Assembly (NCBI RefSeq): GCF_037038585.1
Contig: NC_092541.1
Span: 6,186,945 to 6,250,944 of the forward strand
DNA from: Patagioenas fasciata
Taxonomy: Eukaryota > Chordata > Aves > Columbiformes > Columbidae
Reading direction: 5' to 3'
Length of the DNA stretch: 64,000 nucleotides
How positions within the stretch are numbered: the first letter of the stretch is position 1; each line of letters starts with the position of its first letter. Positions 21,491-32,479 of the stretch are shown one piece after another. The notes under the pieces are model-generated. The model searched no databases. It had not been told where the DNA came from and was given only the letters and a program-made list of their open reading frames with translations. Made by a program: the position numbers and the translations under genes.

Positions 21491-23280
21491 TACCCTGATG
21501 AGTGCACACACATGCACATAGAGGTGTGCACACTCACAGCCTGCACACACACAAAGATGTGTGCTGTTGGGCAATTGTTATAGTACACTCTGAGGCAAAT
21601 TAAACACGTGCTTTTGCTTAGGTATGAGAAGTGACCCACCAAATTATCAATGTGCTGGACAGTGTCCTACCACCATAAGCAGTTCTACAGGCTGTCTACA
21701 AAGATACGTCACAAGGCAGTTCCTTATGTACACTGGCACCAGCACCAACCCTGTGAGCTCTGGCATGAGACAGTTCTGCCTGGCATTGTGTCTATGCCCC
21801 AACACCAGCCCCGCTACCCAGAGGTGGCCACTGAACATTCACATTCCAGGATTGCTGCAAGACAATGCTGCAGCTGTTCCTCATCTTCTCTCCAAAGGAA
21901 ACTGCACTCCCTTGCAGGGAGCCTTCTGTTTCTGGCATTTCTTGGTCACAAATTACCACTACTGAGCAGTTCCAATTGGAATTTCCCCTTCAGTGCACAC
22001 ACAAATTCACACACAGGGGCACAACCACAAATGTGAGCTTAGATGCACTCAAAATGCAACTCAGATGTCTGCACTTATACAGAGTTGTGTGCACATACAT
22101 TCCAAAAGAAGCCCATGTCCATACATGCACAGCGACCTCCCACACCAACATGTCCACACAGATATTCAAACACACATGCTTAGACGTTTATATGTTCCTG
22201 TATACATGCTCCTGTACACAGCTGTACACACACAAAAGCAAATATCCACAGACACCTATGTCCACACAATTACCCATATGCGGACCAGTCACACACAGTC
22301 ATATTCTCCTGCATGAAGGCACGTGTGTGTGCTAAAACACATACACACTCACAGGCACAGTTTCCCAAACACACACACACAGAACACTTGCACACATCCA
22401 TGTTTGCATGTGTATTACCACAGGCACATACACGTACATGTGAATGCACACATGAGTACAGCCAGAGCAACACATACCTGAGCACCATCATGCACACACA
22501 TCACAGAGAACCAGGTCTCCCAACACCAGCTCTCAGCCCCTCTAGATGAATCTGTTCAAGTACTTCAGAGCCTACAGTAAAGGCAACAAATCAGTCACTG
22601 GCCAGCTTCATCAACTTCAGTGAGCTCCAGGGTTTGGTAGTGGTTCAGTCAGCTGCTTTCTCACTGTAAGACAGAGACAAACCAGAGCAGAGTCAACTCT
22701 GTTGTGGCCTTTCCAGACACGGAACCTCTCCATGTTCTAAGTTGGTGTGTAATGGATAGTACAAAAAATGAGACAATAGCCCCACTGTTGCAGCCTCACA
22801 AAGAATTCCCACGTTACAAGGAAGAGAAAATCCTGCAGTGTTAGAAGCTTCCACCTGACCCTGTTGATCTCCTCAAGGGTCCGGGATCAACCCCTGCCCT
22901 TGCACAGGGAGTGGTGCCACAGTGACAGCCTCATGCAGCAACAGAAGGGTGTGTGTCTGAGACAAGCCAGACTCCCCTGAGGTTACAGACACTGAGTCTG
23001 GAACATCAGAAGGGAGGTAGGTAGGAGTGAATCTGTCTCTAGACTCACTTCAAGGTAAATACCGTCTCTTCAAAAGGCAGAGAAATGCAGGAGCAACATT
23101 AATTTACAGAGCAGTTGAAGAAATGGTTTGGCTGTCCTGTGAATGTACACACATTCTTTTCCTTTTTTCCCAAATTGTAATTGATGTACTGCCCCTTTTT
23201 CTTCTTGTGTTTTGCTTGTGGATGCAGGCAGTGCAATAGCCTGCAGCACGAGGGAGCTGCCTGCAGCCTCTTCTGTTAAC
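21491..23280. repeat. CA-rich duplicated block, copy 2
   Basis: CACA-rich imperfect repeats (21500-21560, 22000-22510) embedded in a block matching 48340-49370 almost throughout ('CCAGAGCAACACATACCTGA', 'TGTTGATCTCCTCAAGGGTC', 'GGCAGAGAAATGCAGGAGCA'). The part 21570-21960 has no match in the other copy by eye. No coding feature supported. Confidence 0.65.
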
Positions 23281-23354
23281 CTTGAGCTGACTGAGTTTAT
23301 CTTGCAGCCCAGGCTCCCCGTGCAAAACAGTTTCTGCACATAATAATACAAGAA

Positions 23355-24240
23355 TAATAAGGGTGTATTTGGTTAATCTGGAAAGGTAGTGAAGGGATTG
23401 CAAGGATGGCTTCTGTGAGAAGATGCCAGAAGCTGCCCCCATGTCAGACATTGCCAGTGACAGTTGGCTCCAAGATGGACCTACTGCTGACCAAAGCTGA
23501 GACTATCGGTGACACTGGTACCACCTCTGTGATAATATATTTAAGAAAGGGTGAATACCGGTGTGCAGAAGCTGAAAAAAAGAAAAAAAAGGAGTGAAAA
23601 AAAGTGAGAGAAACAACAATGCAGACACCCAGGGCAGTGAAGAAGGAGGGGGAGCAGGTGCAGAGATTCCCCTGCAACCATGGAGAAGACAATGGTGACA
23701 CAGGTTGTCTCCTGGCAACTCAGTGGGGTCCATGATGGAGCAAATATCCACACTGCAGGCTATGGGAGACCTCCTGCCACAGTAGGTGGATGTGCCCTGA
23801 AAGAAGTTGCAGCTTATGGAGAACCCACCCAAGAGCAAGCTCCTGACAGAAACTGTGGCCCCTGGAGAACAACCCACACAGCAACAGGTTTTATAGCAGA
23901 ACCTGTGGCTGCATGAGGGACCATGCTGGTGCATTCCATCCCTGAAGGACTGTATCCCATGAAAAGGTCCTGCATTGGAGAAGTTTATGAAGGACTGTCT
24001 CCTGTGGGTGGGACCCACCCTAGAGCAGAGGAGTAGCAGATCTGAATCATTAAGAACTGACTGCAACCCCCCTTTCCCAACCGCCTCCTCTATATGATAG
24101 GAGGAAGCAGAAGATTTAGTAATGCAGTTGAGTCTAGAAAGAAGGGAAGGGGGGGGAAAAGTTTTTAGTTTTGTTTTATTTTTCACTGTCCTACCCTCTT
24201 ACAGTTAAATACAATTTCTACCCTCATGACCTTCAGCAGT
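23355..24240 (+). mobile_element. Avian ERV LTR-type sequence (fossil)
   Basis: Contains 'GATGGCTTCTGTGAGAAGATG', a TATA-like 'ATAATATATTTAAGAAAGGG', and later the avian ERV-LTR-like 'TTTATTTTTCACTGTCCTACC'. I recognise it as an avian ERV LTR or LTR-adjacent region, probably ERVL-like. The ends are not sharply defined. Broken and old. Confidence 0.5.
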
Positions 24241-24289
24241 GTGGGAGACTTTTCCTGCTATGCCCTCCCATGACCACCAGCCACAACCT

Positions 24290-24788
24290 ATACATTGGGT
24301 GATGGAGGAGAGAAAGAAGTGCAGCAGCAGCTATGGGTCATCCCAAGAGCTGTTCCCAGCTATATTACTATTGCCATTTTAGGAGCAAATCATCTTCCAG
24401 AGACCCAGATCCACTCCCTGCCACCCCAGCACAGCTCTGGCCATAGCAAGGGAACATCCTTCTTTAACAGCTCAGCGAGCTGCTGAGCCCTTAGGGGCTC
24501 CTGCCTTTCCAGGCATTTGTGGGCAGAGACACAGCAAGGCAAGACCTGGTGGTCACCGGTAGCAGAGCAACCAGGGACAACTTCTTCAGTTCCAAGGAAT
24601 GGTGCCCAAAAGAGGAGCCACTGCAGAGTGTCCCAACCTCCCATTCCTCTATCAATGGAGAAGGATCCCCTTGTGCCCTCATCCCCTTTCCACCCCAGAG
24701 TAACACCCTTCTCCTTTGGCAGCTTGGGGAGTGTCCACAGAGGGAAGGACTACATGGAGACCAGGCTTGAATGCAGCAGAATTTTAAT
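24290..24788 (-). terminator. Keratin gene 2 3' flank and poly(A) signal
   Basis: ATTAAA on the minus strand (plus TTTAAT, 24783-24788) lies about 335 bases past the stop codon at 25121. The sequence beyond, to about 24290, is conserved with 33340-33832 and 51140-51637, so each keratin was duplicated together with about 0.5 kb of downstream DNA. Confidence 0.65.
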
Positions 24789-25120
24789 GCATAAAAGAGG
24801 GAAATAAATTCACTGCAAGTGGAGTACAACAGTGCAGGAATCCCCAAATGAACCCACAAGTCTACAGTCCATAGTCAGGAAGAAGTTCATGAATGATGTT
24901 CAACTGCCTGCCTCATAGAGAGAAAGGAGACAGTTGGTCCCCACCAGGCTGGACCTGGGGGAACCTTGTTGCCAAGGGGAACTGAAGTAATCAAAGAACA
25001 GGGAAAAAAAGGCAAAACCATTCATCTCTCCTGAAAACACATCAAATAGCTCAATCCTTTGCCCAGCACCATGTTTTCAGGCTCTTGAGGTGTCTCCCTG
25101 GGGCTTTCCCAGCATCTTTA

Positions 25121-25423
25121 TCAGCGCAGGTACCTTCTGCCAAAGTAGCGGCCAGAAATACCAGAGAGGTCGCAGCACCCAGAGTTGATGGGCACTCCAT
25201 CACAGCTGAGGATTCTGCCAACAGCAGCAGAGGTGGAGGAGCCCACAACGGTGTTCTGTGGGAAGGAGCTGAGGATGGGGCCAGGCAGGGTCACCACCAC
25301 GGGGGAGGGCTCAATGACAACTCTGGAGTCCTGGCACTGCCTGACACAGGGCTCATTGCAGCTGTTGGCCAGTGGGGTTGGGCCACAGGGCTGGCAGGGC
25401 AGGCACTGGTCATAGCAGGACAT
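25121..25423 (-). CDS. Feather beta-keratin, gene 2 (100 aa)
   Basis: Structural corneous beta-protein of feathers. Start [10 protein letters not shown] at 25423-25421, 21 bases after the exon 2 acceptor (exon start 25444). It has the Cys-rich head with [18 protein letters not shown] and the beta-core [20 protein letters not shown]. The tail is [13 protein letters not shown] and the protein ends there. The usual family ending RCLPC is altered: a TAC (Tyr) stands where Cys is usual, and TGA stands where the final Cys codon TGC would be, followed in frame by TAA, the likely old stop. Exon 1 and TATA are at 25792-25860. The sequence is nearly identical to gene 3 (one residue, T16 versus I16). 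Confidence 0.95.
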   Translation of the reverse strand: MSCYDQCLPCQPCGPTPLANSCNEPCVRQCQDSRVVIEPSPVVVTLPGPILSSFPQNTVVGSSTSAAVGRILSCDGVPINSGCCDLSGISGRYFGRRYLR

Positions 25424-25791
25424 GTCTTGAGGGTGGAGATGAACCTGGGAAAGAGTGCAGGGAAGAAGCAGAAGACAAGGGTGGGTGAGGAGCAGACTGG
25501 TTTCCCTGGTCAAAAAGGAGTCAAGGCCATGACTGAGTGGGGAGCTGGCAGATGTGCCAGGAGCCACACAGTCTTCATCACTGTATAAGGAGTAGCTTGG
25601 TCCAGGGAGGCTCTCTTCTACCGAATAAACGAGAATCCCCCTCTGCCACCTCCCAGACTCTCTCTAAGCAGAACTCCCCACTTCCATCTCCCATGACAAG
25701 AAGATGCAAACCTGAGGACAGGATATATCAAATAACAGAAGACATGTCCATCATTGAGAGAAAGGTCAAGTTGGAAGAGAATCAGACTCAC

Positions 25792-25860
25792 CTGGTTCCC
25801 AGTCAGAAGGGGGTAAGAGAAGTGGATGAGAGAGCAGGGACTTGGGTTGCCTTTTATATC
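25792..25860 (-). promoter_or_regulatory. Keratin gene 2 non-coding exon 1 and TATA box
   Basis: The TATA box is GATATAAAAG (25851-25860, minus strand). The untranslated exon 1 ends at 25792 with CCAG before the donor GTGAG (25791-25787). About 100 bases upstream of TATA (25861-25960) are strongly conserved with the other keratin copies. Confidence 0.85.
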
Positions 25861-26850
25861 TGTTCTTCATTGCCGCAGGACCAGAGACACTCGTGGCAGA
25901 GGTAACAATTTTCTGACAAGCTCATCTTGAATGCAAACCATCACAGCTAATGAGATGGGCTGCGCTTTACTTTCCAACACTGCTGCCTTTTCATTTCCAG
26001 GTTTGTGCCATGTCTGTTCCTCAATGAAATACACTTCTGATCCCTGGGATGAAAGGCCCCAGGATTTCTAGGGCTGGAATGCAGCAGTGCAGGCAGAAGA
26101 CTCAGCTCAAGGGCTGGACGGGTCTAAGAGCAAGCAAATTATGTCAGCCAGGGTCAGTCTGTTTGGGCTGTTTGCCATACCAGTCTCAGGACGAAGCTGC
26201 AACCATTCTCAACTGCACACCCATGGGCTCCTATGCTTGAGGACATGCCAAGTCCTCATATTTGCATCCCTCCTCAACTCACCCCAGTGGTCCCATCTTT
26301 TTTGTCAGTGTCGTGTTGTTTGGTCTTGACCCCATCCTGCCTAACACTGCCCAGTTCCCAGAGTCCATGAACTTCTCTGACACCATGGTTCATGGTGTTC
26401 CTATGGATGTTATTTTCCTGTGTGTACTTGTATGTAGATAGGTGGTTGTGGATACATGTGCGATCAAAGGTTTGTCTATAATTGCAAAGAGTTGTGCATG
26501 AGACTCTGTGTGTGTGTCTTTGTGTGTCACTGATCAGGAGAGAATGTGCTGCTCATGGCAGAGACACTCTTCACTGCTCTGTCCGTGAGCACCACAGAGC
26601 AGCAGGTTCCCAGGGTCGGAAGGAGTCTGAGTGCATCTGAGTGGTGATGGCACCAGCCTGTTGGCAATCTGTCCAGGGGAGAGGCCCTTAAATGCAGCCC
26701 CTGTCTCCTGAGTCATCATTTTCCTGCCACTCCAAAGATCTCAGTACAATGGTGCTGCTTTCAGGCCACAGTAAGCATGGTTTCATGGTTTCAGCCAGGG
26801 CTGATTTCACTCTCCGTGAAGCTGCTTTGAGCTGAATCGCTAGTGCATGT
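25861..26850. repeat. Keratin-to-V conserved spacer, copy 2
   Basis: Parallels 34871-36010 and 52711-53990: 'CCTTTTCATTTCCAGGTTTG', 'TGATCCCTGGGATGAAAGGC', 'GTGCTGCTCATGGCAGAGAC' and 'GGTGATGGCACCAGCCTG'. No coding region found. Confidence 0.65.
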
Positions 26851-26929
26851 GATGCCAGCCTCATTGGCAGCCTCTCTCATACTTACTTCATTACAAAAAA
26901 TGGGTTCAGTGAAAGGATGGGTAATTAAT

Positions 26930-27690
26930 TGTCTGGACTTTTGGGCTCAGTTGTGAACATAGTGCAAAGCCCAGTTGGCTAACACACATCAGTGGTGTGT
27001 AGTAGTAGTGATCAGCAGTAGCACCAATACTGTTTGATGTTTTCATTAATGCCATGAGTCATGGGAAGCAAGGAACTCCCAGAGACTCTGTGGATAACAC
27101 CCAGCAAGGGGAATGGGCCATAACTCAGGGTCGCAGCTGCTGGTGGAAGGACATGGACAGGCTGAAGAAATGAGCTGACTGGAACCTCATGAATGCCAAA
27201 CAGAGCAGGTCCAAGATTTTGCATATGAGGGAGAGACCAGCCCATGCAGCCATGCAGGCTGGGGCTGGCTGCCAGGCAAACAGATCAGCAAAAAATGATT
27301 TGGGGTTTTAGGAGACAGCTGAACATGAGAGAGCAGTGTGCCCTTGCAGCAAACAGGACCAACTGCATCCTGAGCTGTGTTATTCAAATTGTTGGCAGCA
27401 CGTGCAGAAAAATGATCCTGCCCCTCTGTCCCATTTGAGATCACATCTGGGGTACTGCATCCAGGTTAGGCCTCCCTGGTGCAGGAAGGTTATCAACATC
27501 CTGAGGTGAGTTCAACAAAGACCACTGTTTCAATTAGGTGGTTGACCTAAATGAAGCTGACAGAAATGGGTCTGTTCATCATGGTGACGCCTCAGGGGAG
27601 AATTTCTTGGTTTTTACCATTAATTGTTCAGAGGAAAATAAGAAGATGGACCTAGTCTCTGGAACCATCCAGTAGATAAAGAGGAAGTGC
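26930..27690 (+). mobile_element. CR1 LINE, decayed 3' region
   Basis: Plus-strand CR1 remnants. They include the RT C-terminal area ('CACCAATACTGTTTGATG', 'GACAGGCTGAAGAAATGAGC') and 'CAGACAGCTGAACATGAG'-like text. No intact frame; older than the copy at 9640-12257. Confidence 0.7.
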
Positions 27691-27789
27691 CCGCTAGTGG
27701 GATCTGTTCTGACCACAGGGGTGATCTAGATAACTTCTGCAGGTCACTTCTCACCTACATTCTGACTCTCTGACTCCTCTCTCCCCTGA

Positions 27790-28215
27790 CCACCTTGACC
27801 CCTGCACACTCATGGGCACATTTGTCCTCACATGCACTTCAACACAAGCCGACTTACAGTCATTGTGCTGGGACTACACAGAGGCAGCTGAAGGGAGGCT
27901 CTCAGTCTCCTCACTGCCAACCGCAGGAAATCAGTGGCTGCTGTTTCCAGCCCCTGAGCTCGGAGACAGGTCTGGGAAGCTGGTCTGACATCTGGGTCAG
28001 GGCTGCAGCTGCATCAGGCTGCAGCTGCCGCTGTGCGGGCTTCTTCTTGCTGGAGGAGGGGCAGAGCCCGGTTGGCAGGAGGCAAAGTTGCGGCCGTGCA
28101 GAGCCCCGGAGCACTGTGAGCCCGGGCGAGACCCCGAGTGGCGCCGGCGCAGAGCTCAGCCCCGGGGTGGAGCTGGCGTGGGAGGGGAGAGAAGAGAGAG
28201 GAGACAGAGGAGAGA
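27790..28215 (+). promoter_or_regulatory. Upstream (promoter-type) region of V-C
   Basis: Matches the V-B upstream region (13830-14160) and, from 27921, those of V-A and V-D. It ends with 'GGCGCCGGCGCAGAGCTCAG' before the CR1 tail and GGAGA array. Confidence 0.55.
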
Positions 28216-28312
28216 TGGAACATCTAGGTGTTCCTGCTCCGGCAGGGGGATTGGACTAGATGATCTTTCGAGGTCCCTTCCAATCCCTAACATTCTGTGA
28301 TTCTGTGTGATG
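28216..28312 (+). mobile_element. CR1 LINE 3' tail inserted between V-C promoter region and GGAGA array
   Basis: About 97 bases: 'ACATCTAGGTGTTCCTGCTC', 'GGACTAGATGATCTTTCGAG', then the tail 'CATTCTGTGATTCTGTGTGA'. It is in the same orientation as the V gene. V-A and V-B lack it, so it inserted after the V copies separated. Confidence 0.92.
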
Positions 28313-28315
28313 GAG

Positions 28316-28596
28316 AGGAGTAGGAGAGGAGAGGAGAGGAGAGGAGAGGAGAGGAGAGGAGAGGAGAGGAGAGGAGAGGAGAGGAGAGGAAAGGAGAGGA
28401 GAGGAGAGGAGAGGAGAGGAGAGGAGAGGAGAGGAGAGGAGAGGAGAGGAGAGGAGAGGAGAGGAGAGGAGAGGAGAGGAGAGGAGAGGAGAGGAGAGGA
28501 GAGGAGAGGAGAGGAGAGGAGAGGAGAGGAGAGGAGAGGAGAGGAGAGGAGAGGAGAGGAGAGGAGAGGAGAGGAGAGGAGAGGAGAAGAAGGAGG
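28316..28596 (+). repeat. GGAGA pentamer array before V-C leader exon
   Basis: About 275 bases of GGAGA repeats with one GGAAA variant near 28386, ending about 70 bases before the leader ATG. Confidence 0.97.
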
Positions 28597-28666
28597 AGGA
28601 AGCGGTGACGGAGCAGAGAGCCGGAGCTGGCGAGGGGCAGCCAGGCGCAGGCGGCGGAGCGGCGGG

Positions 28667-29608
28667 ATGCGGCGGTGCCGGGGCGCAGGGCTGGCGGGAC
28701 TGGCCGCGGTGCTCCTGGGTGCGCGGGGCTGGCGGGGCTGGGTGGGGGACAGGCGGAGCCCGGGATGTCCCCGCAGTTCCCTCGGTGCTGTCGTCCCCTC
28801 TAACTTCTTCACGGATCTCTGGCTCCAAACCTGCCTCCCGTCCATCTCTCCATCTGCTCTATGTCACGTTCTCTCACACAACTGATCGCTCAATCCTTTT
28901 TACAACCATCAGTTTTTTCTTCGTTTCCTCCATGTCTTTTGTATGACTCATGCAGTCATTACTTAGACCTTCTCCTCTCCTCTCCTCTCCTCTCCTCTCC
29001 TCTCCTCTCCTCTCCTCTCCTCTCCTCTCCTCTCCTCTCCTCTCCTCTCCTCTCCTCTCCTCTCCTCTCCTCTCCTCTCCTCTCCTCTCCTCTCCTCTCC
29101 TCTCCTCTCCTCTCCTCTCCTCTCTCTTCTTTCTTTCGTCTCACTATTAATGGGCACTTCTGTTACTGCACATGTTGCCAGCCTCTGCAGAGATTTCCAA
29201 TCATCAGCTCTGCATGCTCCTTACTGCTTCAGCAAAATTTGTCCCTGGGAACAGCAGGCGCGGCCGGACAGAAAGCAGGTTTTGAGGATATTTTTCCTTC
29301 TTTTTCTCCTCGGCAGTGACTGCAGGAAGAGCCCAGGTGCAACAGGAGCCCTTGGCAGAGACCACCGAGGGCACCGAAGTCAGCATCAACTGCTCACACC
29401 CAAATATACAGCCCTACGAGTCCATAATCTGGTACCGTCAGCTCCTGGGTCGAGCCCCCACATTCATCACGTTCGTTCAAAAAGGAATCAAAGTGCTGTC
29501 GGACCCGCCGGGCCGGCTGTCGGTGGCGGCAGACCGCCGGTCCAGCGCCCTGTGGCTCGCCGGGCCCCGGCGCGGGGACGCGGCGGTGTATTACTGCGCC
29601 GTGGGAGA
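28667..29608 (+). CDS. TCR alpha/delta variable gene V-C (two exons, intact)
   Basis: The exons are 28667-28718 (leader MRRCRGAGLAGLAAVLL, donor GT at 28719) and 29317-29608 (acceptor CAG at 29314-29316). Exon 2 reads VTAGRAQVQQEPLAETTEG, with the first Cys (INCSHP), Trp (IIWYRQLL) and second Cys (DAAVYYCAV), and no stop. CDR1 (NIQPYES) and CDR2 (FVQKGIK) are its own, while framework 3 (PPGRLSVAADRRSSALWL) is shared with V-A and V-D. Intron and upstream region both carry pentamer arrays of opposite sense. It lies about 3 kb right of the keratin gene 2 promoter, in the opposite direction. Confidence 0.93.
28970..29126 (+). repeat. TCTCC pentamer array in the V-C intron
   Basis: About 155 bases of TCTCC repeats between the leader and V exons. 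It is the reverse complement of the upstream GGAGA array at 28316-28596. Confidence 0.97.
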
Positions 29609-29647
29609 CACGGGGAGAGGAGCCGGGGCTGCGGCCGGGCACGAACC
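29609..29647 (+). promoter_or_regulatory. 23-RSS of V-C (CACGGGG / GCACGAACC)
   Basis: Heptamer 29609-29615, spacer 23 bases, nonamer 29639-29647. Same signal as V-A and V-B. Confidence 0.75.
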
Positions 29648-30790
29648 GCCGCGGGAGGGGCCGGCGTGGGAGAAGGCAGCGGGACAGTCTATGATGAGCC
29701 CGCCAGGGTGCGCTGCCGCTCTGCCCACCGGGGCCGCCCAGCCCCGCCCGACTTCGGGGCGGTTCCCCCGCCCGACCGGCACCGGCTTCAGCATCAACTC
29801 TGGCATCAGCATTTCCGGGTCCTCCTTGCAGTCGCTGTCTGGGCTCAGCACCTCTTCTCATCGACGGCTGCTGCGGGTCTCTGCTCCTGAAGGCAGCAAA
29901 GAGCTGCGCTTGGGCTGCGCTACATGGGGAGACTGAGATGGTCTGTGCAAGGCGGGGAGGGGAGTAGGGTTTCCCACAAGGCTCTCTTGCTTTCCCCAGA
30001 AACGGCTCAGAATGTTCTGAGAAACGCTAGATCCTCTGGCCTGTCTGTAAAGACCTGCAGCATTGTCTCAGAAATGTATCACGGAGGTCACCAATTCCCC
30101 TCCAGCCCATGGCAGCCTGGTTCTCCTCTTTCCTCTGTCCCCCTGCTACCTCTGTCCTCCTGCCATGCCAAGGATGCTGAGCTCTTTTTTTTCATTTAGG
30201 AAGGCAAAGTGACAGCTGTAGATGCTTCACATGAGGACACAGCACAAGGTGTTCATGGTGACACAAATAAATTGATAGCAAATGCTCCAAAGAGATGCTC
30301 AGCTTAGTGGGTGTCTCATCAGAGCTTATCACCCTTGTGAAAACACAACAGCAGCTCCCACCCAGTGTTTTTTCCCTTCCCAAGGGCACACACAAAGATT
30401 TCAATCCTATGTTTTTCATAAAAGTCATAGAATCCTTGGGCATTCGAATGATGCAATTAGGAATGTTGCAATGAAGAAACCAATGCCCCCAGGAGTTACC
30501 AGAGTTGCAGTGGGAGTCAACCCCTGCATAGCAAAGGTCCATTCCAACAAACCAGAAATGTTTGTCAGAGCTCTGACATGTTCTCTTTACTGTGGTTTGC
30601 CACCTGCTCCTCAGTGCTGGCAGGGCCAGACTTTCATCTGCGCTCAAGTGGTTACCTTGCCTCGCAGCCATGGTTGCTTTTATTCCTCTGACACCAACAG
30701 ACCCCAGCATATCTCTGGTTCCTCTCTCTAGCCTGGGTAGTTGATTCCTCTGGACATGACGAATCTGCTCCAAACAGAGCAGTACATTGC
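29648..30790. repeat. Conserved 3' flank of V-C, shared with V-A
   Basis: The GC-rich tail (to about 29870) and the following flank match 8420-9470 closely. No gene recognised. Confidence 0.7.
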
Positions 30791-31069
30791 CCTGAATAAA
30801 ACAAAAACATAGTTAAACAGGCTTACTTCCCTAAGTGGTACATGGTTCTGCTTGTCTTTGCCTTCTCCACAGGTCTCCTAACAGTGGCAGGAATGGCCTC
30901 ATCCTTGTCACTGTGGGGAGTGAGCAGCCCCCAAGGATCTTGATCTAGTTCTTCCTTGGCAGACTTTCCTTCCTGCAGATCTCCTGCACCACCACCCTTC
31001 TCCCCCTAATGCTGGAGACTTTTCGTGGTACCAGGACTATCATTTCTGTTTGTTGCTTTAATTTTTCCA

Positions 31070-31315
31070 CATCTTCATGAGCATGACTGAGTTTATGATC
31101 CTCTTAGCCATGTTCTTCGATCATCATATCAGCATATGCAAACCACTTTGTAAAACACTTTATCTTGACAAAGAAAGTCTACTTCCTGCTGGTGCTGGAA
31201 GCATGGGCGGTGGGCTTTGTGGTCATCTTCTCCCAGGTGGCTCTGCTGCTCCAGCTTCCTTTGTGTGCCAAGAAAGTGTTTGACCATTTCTACCATACTG
31301 CTGGGCCAGCATGAG
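31070..31315 (+). pseudogene. Olfactory receptor pseudogene fragment (TM3-TM4 region)
   Basis: Plus-strand frames read HISICKPLC (IC2, compare HLAICHPLRY) and, in another frame, LVLEAWAVGFVVIFSQVALLLQLPLCAKKVF. The latter fits OR TM4 and the start of the extracellular loop. At least one frameshift separates the two. Only about 250 bases are recognisable. Broken. Confidence 0.55.
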
Positions 31316-31399
31316 CATGGCATGTTGGGTCTGGGTTGACCTTGACTGGATGCCAAGTGTCCACCAAGCTGCTCTGTCACTCCCCCACTACCAACTAGA

Positions 31400-32340
31400 G
31401 AGGGTGAGAAAATACGATGAAAGACTCTTGGATAATCATTATAAGGACAGAGAGATTACACAACAATTACCATCACAGGCAGAACAGACTCAACTTGGGG
31501 AAATTAATTGAATTTATGACCAATCAAATCAGAGTAGGATAATGAGAAACAAGAACCAATCTCAAACACCTTCCTTCCACCTCTCCCTTCTAATGGCCCT
31601 GGCCAGGGTGCTCTGGGGCCAAACAAAAGAAACTGTCAGCCTCAAACAGCAGAGAGAGAGGGAGATGTGTCTACTCCTTCCATACTGAAGGAGGGAGGGG
31701 GAGAGAGGGGGGTTTGCATCCTACCACACCCAGGTACTGGCAATTCACCCCAGTGGTAGTGGTGCAGGTCTTGTGTGGGAGGAGGTGAGGCCCTGGTCTC
31801 TCGGCATGGTAAGAATGTGTCCTGTGGCCAAAGAGATGGAAAGCATTGGTGACTCTGTCCGAAGTCTAAAGCAGAAGGAATGTGCATGAAACCTTGCCTT
31901 GTCTGTTAGGCCCTGTCCGAAGTCTAAAGCAGAAGGAATGTGCATGAAACCTTGCCTTGTCTGTTAGGCCCTGTGTGCCTGAGCCCAAATTTTGAGCTCA
32001 GAAGGCTGTGGGACCCTAGAGTGCCCAACATTCTGTAGGGACACCATCTGTAAACTGTGGAAAGATGGCTGAAAATTGGGAGGTTGCTTCAGGGGTGTTC
32101 AGAGGACAGATGTTTTGTGTCACTGAGGCCTGAAGAGCTTGGCTTACAGAGCCCTCATCAACCTTGTTTGCAAGGAAGATGAGATCAGTACCTCAAAACC
32201 TCTGTCACCCTGCTTCATTATTTAAGCAGTCAGGCAAAAAGAGGTAATGTTGAGAAGGGCTTTGGAACCTGTCCCTCCAGAAGAAAAGGACCTCTACTCA
32301 TATCTGAACTTATTCACTGGGGAAAGGGCAATATGCTTGA
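31400..32340. other. No gene recognised, apart from the 58-bp direct repeat
   Basis: Non-coding as far as can be seen. It holds a perfect tandem duplication at 31855-31974 and a G-rich purine run near 31685-31710. Confidence 0.4.
31855..31974. repeat. Perfect 58-bp tandem duplication
   Basis: The unit beginning CTGTCCGAAGTCTAAAGCAG occurs at 31855 and again at 31913 without a mismatch, followed by a further CTGT. A very recent slip or unequal exchange. Confidence 0.95.
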
Positions 32341-32349
32341 GTCCCTAGG

Positions 32350-32472
32350 TGCATGGGTGGATGGATGGATGGATGGATGGATGGATGGATGGATGGATGG
32401 TTGAATGGGTGCACGGATGGATGGATGGATGGACAGATGGATGGATGGATGCATGGATGCATGGATGCATGG
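32350..32472. repeat. ATGG/GGAT tetramer microsatellite
   Basis: About 120 bases of GGAT-type tetramers with interruptions (TTGAATGGGTGCACGG near 32400). The open frame through it (GWMDGWMD...) is an artefact. Confidence 0.95.
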
Positions 32473-32479
32473 TTTACGT

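Noticed and set aside
22010-22510. CACACA-rich stretch considered as a possible CRISPR-like or structured repeat
   Set aside because: It is an imperfect dinucleotide-derived microsatellite in vertebrate DNA without regular spacers.
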